Of a stretch of DNA of 5,227 nucleotides, positions 1-5,227 are shown one piece after another (the first letter of the stretch is position 1; every line of letters begins with the position of its first letter). Origin of the DNA: Nanobdellota archaeon (GTDB taxonomy: Archaea > Nanobdellota > Nanobdellia > SCGC-AAA011-G17 > VGLX01); NCBI GenBank assembly GCA_018894775.1, contig JAHIPG010000011.1:1-5227 (forward strand). Reading direction: 5' to 3'. The notes beneath the pieces are model-generated. The model did no database searches, had not been told where the DNA came from, and saw nothing but the letters and a program-made list of their open reading frames with translations. The translations under genes and the position numbers were made by a program.

Positions 1-528
1 AAATCAATACCGACAACCTTCTTAATTTGCTTTTTTGGAACAGTAACTTTCAACTCTGAGGCTAAGGTAGCGTACCACTTCCCAGAAGGATAATGCTTAA
101 TTGTTACCTGCTTGATATATTATAATCTTAGATAACTTCAAAGTCTGGCATCTTTTTCCTGTCATTACCAGCTTGAATCCTGACTGGTTGTAAGTAAATG
201 TTTTGAACCAGCCTTTACCTTTGAATCTTAATCTACCTACTTTCCTCTTACTCTTCGATTTTGCTAACGAACTAAGATTCGAGAACAATCTATAACACTC
301 ATACTGCATCGTCTTAGAATACAACTTCTTAAAAGAAGAATCACAGATCTTCATATCAGGAATAACACCCTGAATCTGAGACCTATCAACAACCTTCTGC
401 ATATGCAACTCATAAAGCAAAATATTATAAGTTTGCCTGCACAAATCTAAAGTCTCCAAAAGCTTAGCTTCCTGCTGTTTACTCGGATATAACCTAAACT
501 TGTGAGTAATCATCAATTTTTCTGTCAT
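1..528 (-). pseudogene. tnpB: Broken IS605/IS1341-type TnpB (RNA-guided nuclease family), N-terminal half, cut by window edge
   Basis: TnpB proteins are transposon-encoded, RNA-guided RuvC-like nucleases. From the ATG at 528 the frame opens with MTEKLMITHKFRLYPSKQQE, the usual TnpB N-terminal helix-turn-helix region. It later shows GRLRFKGKGWFKTFTYNQSG, the conserved stretch before the wedge/RuvC part. After LKLSKI the frame runs IIYQAGNN and stops at 97-99. One base downstream, the neighbouring frame resumes with KQVTIKHYPSGKWYATLASE from 113 and reaches KKVVGID at the window edge. VVGID is the start of RuvC motif I, with the catalytic Asp at 3-5. Family members usually have about 14-16 more residues between LSKI and IKQV, so I infer a small out-of-frame deletion rather than a single-base slip. 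The 51 codons upstream of 528 look non-coding. ATG at 528 was preferred over 513 because of the TATA-like box. The RuvC/zinc-ribbon half and any guide RNA lie outside the window. Confidence 0.88.
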
Positions 529-550
529 TAAAAATAAGAAAAATCTTTTG

Positions 551-561
551 CTTTTATAAAA
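551..561 (-). promoter_or_regulatory. TATA-like promoter box for the tnpB remnant
   Basis: On the minus strand this reads TTTTATAAAAG, a strong match to an archaeal TATA box. It is preceded by the purine-rich GGTAGGG, which could serve as a BRE. Its centre is about 28 nt upstream of the ATG at 528, and no Shine-Dalgarno sequence lies between, so transcription would start at or very near the start codon (leaderless). Transcription is inferred from position and composition only. Confidence 0.5.
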
Positions 562-574
562 CCCTACCCACACA

Positions 575-615
575 CTTGTCGCGTGTCGCGTACCCAAAGG
601 ATTTCCGACGACAAG
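575..615. repeat. GC-rich tandem heptamer and inverted repeat upstream of tnpB (possible transposon left end)
   Basis: The heptamer TGTCGCG occurs twice in direct tandem (577-583 and 584-590). CTTGTCG (575-581) and its perfect reverse complement CGACAAG (609-615) form a 7-bp inverted repeat around a 27-nt loop. The block stands out as GC-rich in otherwise AT-rich intergenic DNA, and it lies 47-87 nt upstream of the tnpB start. IS200/IS605-family elements carry subterminal hairpins at their ends just outside the genes, so a left-end structure is the simplest reading. I see no target-site motif or exact boundary that settles it, and a regulatory hairpin is the alternative. Confidence 0.5.
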
Positions 616-686
616 AAAAAAATTCCAGACTAAATTATACAAAATCATAAAAAGTTTAGAAATTAGCAATCTTACCACCAAAAAAG

Positions 687-695
687 TTAAATACT
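687..695 (+). promoter_or_regulatory. TATA-like promoter box for the FAD dehydrogenase gene
   Basis: TTAAATACT is preceded by the purine run AAAAAG (BRE-like) and centred about 28 nt before the ATG at 719. No Shine-Dalgarno sequence is present between the box and the start, where the sequence is only A/T-rich. The spacing fits a leaderless archaeal transcript. A second AT-rich stretch, TTTTTTATAG, touches the ATG and is too close to act as its TATA box. Confidence 0.45.
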
Positions 696-718
696 AAACA
701 AATATCATTTTTTTATAG

Positions 719-2074
719 ATGAAAGTTGCTATTATTGGTGCAGGTCCCGCCGGTCTATTCGCTGCTTATAAACTTACTAATTATGCTGATGTTACAATCA
801 TAGATAAAGGAAGGGATATCAATCATCGTAAATGTCCTAGCCCTGGCAATTGTAAGGGTACTTGTAGACCTTGCAACATTCTTTGTGGTATTGGTGGTGC
901 CGGTTTGCATTCTGATGGTAAGATTATATTTTCTAATAAGGTAGGTAATAATCTTGATGATATAGTTGGAGAGGAAAAGAATCTAAAGCTTATTGCTGAA
1001 GTTCAGAGGATATTCAGTGAGTATGATGTTCATGTTCAGGATCTTTCTAAAGCAGAGGAGAGGAAAGTTACCCAGCTTAAAAAACAGGCGAGGATGGTCG
1101 GTGGTGATTTTTTATATTCTCCTCAAGCCCATGTTGGTACTGATAAGCTCATCAACCTTATGAAAATGTTCAAGAAGAATCTTGAGGTTAGAGGTGTAGA
1201 GTTCCTTAACAAAAGGAATGTTAAAACTATTACCGAGAATGAAGTAATCACTAATAAAGGCAAGGTACATTATGATAAGCTTATAATTGGTCCAGGAAGG
1301 GTTGGTGCTTCTTGGTTAGAAGAAGTATCTGATAAGTTAGGAATTGATTATTCTTACAATGCTATTGATATAGGTGTCAGGGTAGAGGTCCCTAGGGAGG
1401 TAACTGATGATATTACAAATGTTGTACGTGATATGAAGTTTTATCTTAGGTCTGATACTTATAATGATATGATTAGGACTTTTTGCACGTGTCCTGGGGG
1501 AAAAGTCACTAGGGAAACCCATGAAGATTTCAATCTTGTGAATGGGCATTCCGATAGTGATGATAGTAGTCCTAATACTAATTTTGCATTTTTGGTTACA
1601 ATGCCATTGACAGCTCCTTTAAGCAATACAAATACATACGGCCAGGGGGTTGCTGACTTAGCTTATGTTACAGGGGTTAAAAAACCAATACTGCAAAGAT
1701 TAGGGGATCTTAGAAGGGGTCGGAGAAGCAATGTTAATAAGAAATGTGAGTTTCTTATTCAGCCTACTTTAGAGGATGTAGTGTATGGGGATATAGGATT
1801 GGCACTGCCTTATAGATTATTGAATGATGTTATGGAAGGTTTAAAGAAATTAGACAAAATCATTCCTGGAGTGGCGAACGATGAGACCCTGCTTTATGCT
1901 CCTGAGATAAAGTTTCATGGGCTAAAAATTATAACTGATGAGTATCTGAAGACAAACAAGGATAATATTTATGTTGCTGGTGATGGTGCTGGTCTCAGTA
2001 GAGGCATTTGTGGTGCGGCCTGTTGTGGAGTTCTTGCTGCTGAAGGTATTATTAAAAGGGATAAGAAAAAATAG
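719..2074 (+). CDS. Uncharacterised FAD-dependent dehydrogenase (COG2509 type)
   Basis: This 451-residue protein is a probable cytosolic flavoprotein oxidoreductase; its substrate is unknown. It begins with a Rossmann dinucleotide-binding motif, AIIGAGPAGLFAA (residues 4-16), with an acidic residue ending strand 2 (IIDKGRD, 27-33). A cysteine cluster follows (C39, C45, C49, C52, C56), leading into GIGGAGLHSDGK (57-68), typical of the family. Further family motifs are GVRVEVP (219-225), TFCTCPGG (254-261), NGHSD near 275-279, NTNFAFLV (286-293), QRLGDLRRGRRS (326-337) and the C-terminal FAD-contacting YVAGDGAGLSRGI (418-430). The length fits shorter members of the group. The ATG at 719 starts immediately before the Rossmann strand, so no earlier start is needed. 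The gene is divergent from tnpB and convergent, with a 1-nt gap, with the acyltransferase, so it is its own transcription unit. Assignment to the flavoprotein group is firm. A link to lipid metabolism is speculation; it does not look like a classical geranylgeranyl reductase. Confidence 0.9.
   Translation: MKVAIIGAGPAGLFAAYKLTNYADVTIIDKGRDINHRKCPSPGNCKGTCRPCNILCGIGGAGLHSDGKIIFSNKVGNNLDDIVGEEKNLKLIAEVQRIFSEYDVHVQDLSKAEERKVTQLKKQARMVGGDFLYSPQAHVGTDKLINLMKMFKKNLEVRGVEFLNKRNVKTITENEVITNKGKVHYDKLIIGPGRVGASWLEEVSDKLGIDYSYNAIDIGVRVEVPREVTDDITNVVRDMKFYLRSDTYNDMIRTFCTCPGGKVTRETHEDFNLVNGHSDSDDSSPNTNFAFLVTMPLTAPLSNTNTYGQGVADLAYVTGVKKPILQRLGDLRRGRRSNVNKKCEFLIQPTLEDVVYGDIGLALPYRLLNDVMEGLKKLDKIIPGVANDETLLYAPEIKFHGLKIITDEYLKTNKDNIYVAGDGAGLSRGICGAACCGVLAAEGIIKRDKKK
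2066..2071 (-). terminator. T6 tract just past the acyltransferase stop (candidate factor-independent terminator)
   Basis: On the minus strand, six T residues begin 5 nt after the acyltransferase stop codon, followed by CTTATC. Archaeal RNA polymerase can terminate on T-tracts without a hairpin, and I see no stem here. The same bases encode the final lysines of the opposing FAD dehydrogenase, so the tract may be a by-product of coding. Confidence 0.35.
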
Positions 2075-2096
2075 TTTATCTTCTTCTGATATTTTT
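2075..2096 (+). terminator. Pyrimidine-rich tract past the FAD dehydrogenase stop (candidate terminator)
   Basis: Immediately after the TAG at 2072-2074 the plus strand is rich in T and C, ending in T5 at 2092-2096, with another T5 at 2116-2120. No stem-loop is evident. These bases are also the reversed last codons of the acyltransferase (a basic tail ending NIRRR), so termination here would occur inside the opposing gene. Confidence 0.3.
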
Positions 2097-3245
2097 AAGT
2101 TCCTTATTGATTATCTTTTTGGCAGGTGTCAAATGCTCTAGAAGGTTGTAGTTATATTTGATTATGTTATCGTTTCTTACATCAAAAAAGTCATGCTCTT
2201 TGAGTATATAATCAAGATTTAGATGGATTAGGTCTGAGTAGATTTCATTATTATTCAATGCACCTTTTTTTCTGCATCTATCCAGGAAGTCTTCCGTCCT
2301 TGTTCTTAACATCATCGGATTCTTTAAATGGTTAAGCATGTAAAAATTTTCTGACTCTTTTAGGTTGTTAGCCATATTTTGGATCATCTCATGGAAATGA
2401 TCTATCTTCATTACATCTCTTTTCTTTTCAGCAAAGTCATATAGTACTCTTGAGCCGAGATTATCTATGTTTAGTGTTGTCAGTAATCCTATTTCTTTCA
2501 TAACTTTTCTCATCAGTTTTATCTGTAGGTTTCTCTTGACTTTTTTCTTGTCTTTATGAAACTTATATTTTATTGAGTTATATTGTTTTATTACCTCTTC
2601 TTCAAAGTCGATAGATTTTCCAAATCTTATGGTCATCTCGTCCATATCTTTCAAAGGTATTCCTCCTATTGGTGAGTATGATATTTCTGTAGGGATTATC
2701 TTTATTTTTTTCTTTTGAGACTCAGGTTTACCATCTTTATCATAGTTCATATCATGATATGCTCTCCATGCTATTTCTGAAGAGCCGATTCTTCCTAAGC
2801 TGAGTAATCCATCATGAGAGATTCTTCCCTCTGGGAATACTAGTATTCTTTTTTGTTTGACGAAACTTTCTACAGAGTATTGCATTGATTTTTCTTTTAT
2901 CTTATACCCGTCTTCTTTTCCGTATATTGGATAAGAATATAATTTTGTCATTATTGGCCCTAGTGCTGGATGTTTTATATAGGATTTATATGCTGGTGCA
3001 GGTATTGGGTTTCCGTTATCTGAAGATATTGCTATTGCTACTTGAAGTAAGATAGGGTCTGTATAGAACTTATGGTTTGCTAAGAATATTTGGTAATGTT
3101 GTTCTTCTAGATTTTCTGATCCATAAAACTCTAAAGAGTCTTTTAGGACACGTTCAACTAGAAAGTATGCAAGCTTAATAACGTTATTGTACGCTTTTTC
3201 GCTTGGATCTGGATATGGGATATCTAAGTCTTCTAATTTTACCAT
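2076..3245 (-). CDS. PlsC-type glycerolipid acyltransferase with long C-terminal extension
   Basis: Members of this family transfer an acyl chain from acyl-CoA or acyl-ACP to glycerol-3-phosphate or lysophosphatidate, usually at the membrane face. The 389-residue product has the catalytic NHxxxxD block as NHKFYTD (H58 and D63). A weak block II follows around YSYPIYGKED (104-112), where Lys replaces the usual Arg. Block III is FPEGRIS (137-143), the phosphate-binding Glu-Gly motif, and a block IV-like IIPTEIS lies at 183-189. No strong transmembrane helix is visible; residues 22-34 could form an amphipathic anchor. The catalytic part ends near residue 215. The remaining roughly 175 residues are highly charged, probably helical and unassigned, which makes the protein clearly longer than typical 240-residue PlsC. 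Its ATG lies inside the end of glpD (7-nt overlap) behind a GAGGT site, so translation is probably coupled. Family membership is firm, but acceptor and donor are unknown. Acyl acceptors other than glycerolipids are possible. Confidence 0.85.
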   Translation of the reverse strand: MVKLEDLDIPYPDPSEKAYNNVIKLAYFLVERVLKDSLEFYGSENLEEQHYQIFLANHKFYTDPILLQVAIAISSDNGNPIPAPAYKSYIKHPALGPIMTKLYSYPIYGKEDGYKIKEKSMQYSVESFVKQKRILVFPEGRISHDGLLSLGRIGSSEIAWRAYHDMNYDKDGKPESQKKKIKIIPTEISYSPIGGIPLKDMDEMTIRFGKSIDFEEEVIKQYNSIKYKFHKDKKKVKRNLQIKLMRKVMKEIGLLTTLNIDNLGSRVLYDFAEKKRDVMKIDHFHEMIQNMANNLKESENFYMLNHLKNPMMLRTRTEDFLDRCRKKGALNNNEIYSDLIHLNLDYILKEHDFFDVRNDNIIKYNYNLLEHLTPAKKIINKELKNIRRR

Positions 3246-4822
3246 TTTCTTACCTCGACATTTTTTTGGAATTTATCCACCTCTTCAAATTTTTTGGTGT
3301 TGTCCCAGCCAAGATAGTGGGCCATTATATCAGCAACAATGAACGCTGATATATTGGATGATTGTCCTAAGACACCCATATGTGTCCTTCTGAGCATGAA
3401 ATCCTCAAGCGTTAAGGCCATCTCTTCTTCTAATGAATAAAATACCTGTGCCTTTATATCCTGTTGATTATGCGATATCCTCTGTTCTACATCAGGATTT
3501 ATGTAGTTTAAAACCTTTTCATATTTGGATCCGTAGGTGTTTATAAGATGTTTGGTTAGGTTTTTATCCCTATGGCTTTTCAGTTCTTTTGATAGGAAAT
3601 CTTTATGTCCTCTTGTGCTTCCGTATAGAGGGATATATTTTGTCTTACAGGGGACTATTTCTTTTCCTAATCTTTTATAGATCACATTGACTGCATTCTC
3701 AGCTAGATTTCTCGCAGTTGTTATCTTACCGCCCAATACAGTTATCAGCCCTTCTATGCTTTCTTCTCTTATATTATATTTCCTTGAGATTTCTGTTTCG
3801 TTTTTTTCTTCTTCGTTTATCAAGGGTCTTACACCTGCGTAGGAATACTTGATATCATTCAATGATATGTTTCCATTATAGACTTCATTAAGTTCATCTA
3901 CTAAACCTTCTATGTCTTGTTTTGTTGCATTTACGCTGTCTAAGTCTCCTCTAAAATCTGCATCAGTCGTGCCAATAAGTCCATGATTGTGCCAATTCTC
4001 AACAAAAAAAGCCCTCCCTGTCTTCTTTGAGGATAATACCACAGCGCTGTTTGATATTTTTGGTGTTATGATATGGATGCCTTTGGTCACTCTTAACAGA
4101 GGCTTATGATTTCCATCATATTTTTCTATTATTTTATCCAGCCAAGGTCCTGTAGCATTGACAACTATATCTGCATTTATCTTATACTCCATCCCGTTTG
4201 TCTTATCTCTTACTTCAACACCTTTAACCTTATTATCTTTTATTAGAACCCTTTCTACCTCTGTATAGTTGCTCACGTTAGCTCCGTTTCCTGCTGCAGT
4301 TAACAAATATTCTAAACATAATCTTTCTGGACTGGATATCTGACAGTCCCAATATTTTACTGCACATCTGAGGTTTTTTCTCATTATTCTCGGTTCTTCT
4401 ATTAAAGCTTCTCTAATAGAGAGTATTTTATGCAATGGTATTTTCTGTTCATCATACTTCATCCAACTTTTATCATATGAAAGAATATCATAGAGTATCA
4501 TTCCAAGTTTTACAATCTCGGCTTTGTTAGGTCCACCCCTATAGAGAGGCATCACAAAAGGTATTGGTTTGATTAAATGAGGCGCTATTCTTTGCAGGAA
4601 TCTTCTTTCCCTAAGAGATTCTCTTACAAGATCAAAATCATAATTTTTTAGATATCTTAATCCACCATGTGCAAGCTTAGAGCTGGCTGCTGTTGTTCCA
4701 CTGCTAAAGTCTCCTTTTTCCACAAGTGCAACTTTAAGCCCTCTAGAAGCAGCATCGTGAGCTATTGCAGACCCATTTATACCTCCACCTATTATCAACA
4801 CGTCATACTGCTTTCTCGACAT
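3239..4822 (-). CDS. glpD: FAD-dependent glycerol-3-phosphate dehydrogenase
   Basis: GlpD oxidises sn-glycerol-3-phosphate to dihydroxyacetone phosphate using FAD, normally passing electrons to membrane quinones. The 527-residue length fits the GlpD/GlpA class and lacks the insertion of the longer GlpO oxidases. An N-terminal FAD motif, IIGGGINGSAIAHDAASRG (10-28), is followed by an acidic strand-2 end (VEKGD, 34-38) and the family block SSGTTAASSKLAHGGLRYL (40-58). NATGPW (222-227) is the FAD-domain crossover. SYAGVRPL (327-334) and GGKITTARNLAE (364-375) supply R332 and K366, corresponding to substrate-site Arg and Lys of the family. The C-terminal DAO_C-type domain ends with EEEMALTLEDFMLRRTHMG (465-483). 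The ATG at 4822 starts just before the FAD strand and has a TATA-like box 23 nt upstream. It is the first gene of a pair with the acyltransferase, overlapping it by ATGGTAA. The enzyme identity is firm. Whether it works catabolically or supplies or drains a lipid precursor is open, and the quinone acceptor cannot be judged here. Confidence 0.93.
   Translation of the reverse strand: MSRKQYDVLIIGGGINGSAIAHDAASRGLKVALVEKGDFSSGTTAASSKLAHGGLRYLKNYDFDLVRESLRERRFLQRIAPHLIKPIPFVMPLYRGGPNKAEIVKLGMILYDILSYDKSWMKYDEQKIPLHKILSIREALIEEPRIMRKNLRCAVKYWDCQISSPERLCLEYLLTAAGNGANVSNYTEVERVLIKDNKVKGVEVRDKTNGMEYKINADIVVNATGPWLDKIIEKYDGNHKPLLRVTKGIHIITPKISNSAVVLSSKKTGRAFFVENWHNHGLIGTTDADFRGDLDSVNATKQDIEGLVDELNEVYNGNISLNDIKYSYAGVRPLINEEEKNETEISRKYNIREESIEGLITVLGGKITTARNLAENAVNVIYKRLGKEIVPCKTKYIPLYGSTRGHKDFLSKELKSHRDKNLTKHLINTYGSKYEKVLNYINPDVEQRISHNQQDIKAQVFYSLEEEMALTLEDFMLRRTHMGVLGQSSNISAFIVADIMAHYLGWDNTKKFEEVDKFQKNVEVRKW
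3252..3256 (-). promoter_or_regulatory. Shine-Dalgarno site for the acyltransferase, inside glpD
   Basis: On the minus strand GAGGT lies 6 nt before the ATG at 3245, a perfect match to the usual CCUCC-type 16S rRNA tail. It is embedded in the codons for the C-terminal VEVRKW of GlpD. It fixes the acyltransferase start and supports a bicistronic message. It contrasts with the other starts in the window, which lack such a site. Confidence 0.65.
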
Positions 4823-4840
4823 GTAGTCTAAATTACGATT

Positions 4841-4848
4841 GATATAAA
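4841..4848 (-). promoter_or_regulatory. TATA-like promoter box for glpD
   Basis: The minus strand reads TTTATATC, directly preceded by a run of seven G (4849-4855) in the BRE position. The box centre is about 23 nt upstream of the glpD ATG, with no Shine-Dalgarno sequence between, again a leaderless arrangement. An alternative, CTTATAAAAG, lies farther upstream (about 4867-4876) in the end of the preceding gene. It would give a leader of roughly 20-25 nt without a ribosome site, so I prefer the nearer box. No T-tract terminator separates the upstream gene, so read-through is also possible. Confidence 0.45.
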
Positions 4849-4862
4849 CCCCCCCTATATTA

Positions 4863-5174
4863 TTAATCTTTTATAAGATCTTTTAGTATTTCCAGGCTTC
4901 GGTACTGTTCTTTTCTTGTTGAGCCCGGAGGGAAAAAAGGATAAAATCCAAATACCTTCTTAGGCATAAGTTCTAAGAGCATGTACCCATGTTTTTTTAT
5001 TGAAGTTTTTTCCATGAGGCAGTCTATTGTTTTTTTAAATCTTCTGCGCTCATGGTAAGGTATTTTTGTTAATGGTAAATGATCATCAAAGCAGTTTTCA
5101 ATACCCATACACAGATGGTTCAGATTGTAATGTATGTGGGCGTATATTATTTGCTCATTTAGCTCTTCAATCAT
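4863..5174 (-). CDS. Small protein of unknown function, possibly 5'-incomplete
   Basis: I do not recognise this protein. From the ATG at 5174 it has 103 residues. The first half is rich in His and Cys (H13, H15, H20, C22, C28, H32, H41, C52, H62), with the stretch HIHYNLNHLCMGIENCF. The middle is basic (HERRRFKKTID, 41-51). A hydrophobic aromatic segment, KVFGFYPFFPPGS (73-85), precedes a charged C-terminal helix ending LIKD. No signal peptide or transmembrane helix is evident. The His/Cys spacing does not form a clear zinc-finger pattern. The frame remains open upstream from 5174 to the window edge, reading a Lys-rich stretch ending SYQKE before the Met. The real start may therefore lie outside; AAAGAG directly abutting the ATG is too close to be a good ribosome site. 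It lies 40 nt upstream of glpD on the same strand and might be co-transcribed with it. Even composition and lack of stops support coding. Confidence 0.6.
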   Translation of the reverse strand: MIEELNEQIIYAHIHYNLNHLCMGIENCFDDHLPLTKIPYHERRRFKKTIDCLMEKTSIKKHGYMLLELMPKKVFGFYPFFPPGSTRKEQYRSLEILKDLIKD

Positions 5175-5227
5175 CTCTTTTTGGTAAGAAAATTTTTTTC
5201 TGTAAATGTGTGATTTCTTTTTTTCTT

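Noticed and set aside
529..681. 51-residue N-terminal extension of the tnpB frame
   Set aside because: Recognisable TnpB sequence starts only at the Met at 528 or 513. The extension crosses the TATA-like box and the GC-rich repeat block and has no TnpB-like content, so it is an accidental open frame.
1337..1549. 70-codon minus-strand open frame inside the FAD dehydrogenase gene
   Set aside because: It lies wholly antisense within a well-supported gene, has low-complexity Ile-rich content, and has no family resemblance or ribosome site.
4849..4855. Run of seven C (G on minus strand) as a G-quadruplex or phase-variable tract
   Set aside because: There is only one G-run, so no quadruplex can form within it. 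It is outside the coding frame at a promoter-upstream position, and variation cannot be judged from a single sequence.
4866..4879. Small hairpin ATCTT-loop-AAGAT at the end of the unknown small gene as a terminator
   Set aside because: The stem is only 5 A/T-rich base pairs, lies inside the coding end, and is not followed by a T-tract on the minus strand.
1..5227. CRISPR array, tRNA, rRNA or riboswitch
   Set aside because: No regularly spaced repeats were seen. The intergenic spaces (190 nt, 1 nt and 40 nt) leave no room for structured RNA genes apart from the first, where only the repeat block and promoters were found.

Overview
This is an AT-rich, gene-dense window holding four intact or nearly intact protein genes and one broken transposon gene. 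The host is most likely an archaeon, although no single marker proves it. Three gene starts (the tnpB remnant, the FAD dehydrogenase and glpD) each have a TATA-like box centred about 23-29 nt upstream of the ATG and no Shine-Dalgarno sequence, as in leaderless archaeal genes. The one clear internal operon cistron, the acyltransferase, instead has a GAGGT ribosome binding site. A DPANN-type archaeon would fit the compactness and base composition, but that is a guess. A bacterium is not excluded, and the GlpD and PlsC families are commoner in bacteria.

Layout. Positions 1-528 (minus) hold the N-terminal half of an IS605/IS1341-type TnpB. Its reading frame breaks near 97-119, and the window edge cuts it at the first RuvC motif. 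Positions 529-718 are a divergent intergenic region with a GC-rich tandem and inverted repeat, probably part of the transposon end, and promoters for both flanking genes. Positions 719-2074 (plus) encode an uncharacterised FAD-dependent dehydrogenase of the COG2509 type with an N-terminal cysteine cluster. Only 1 nt separates its stop codon from that of the convergent gene at 2076-3245 (minus), a PlsC-type acyltransferase with a long unassigned C-terminal extension. That gene overlaps by 7 nt the end of glpD (3239-4822, minus), an FAD-dependent glycerol-3-phosphate dehydrogenase. Upstream on the same strand, 4863-5174 encodes a small His/Cys-containing protein of unknown function whose frame stays open to the window edge.

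The genes appear to work together mainly as the glpD-acyltransferase pair. One enzyme interconverts sn-glycerol-3-phosphate and dihydroxyacetone phosphate; the other belongs to a family that acylates glycerol-3-phosphate or lysophosphatidate. If the host is an archaeon, whose core lipids are built on glycerol-1-phosphate, this translationally coupled pair is the most interesting part of the window. It would suggest a route towards, or scavenging of, bacterial-type ester lipids.
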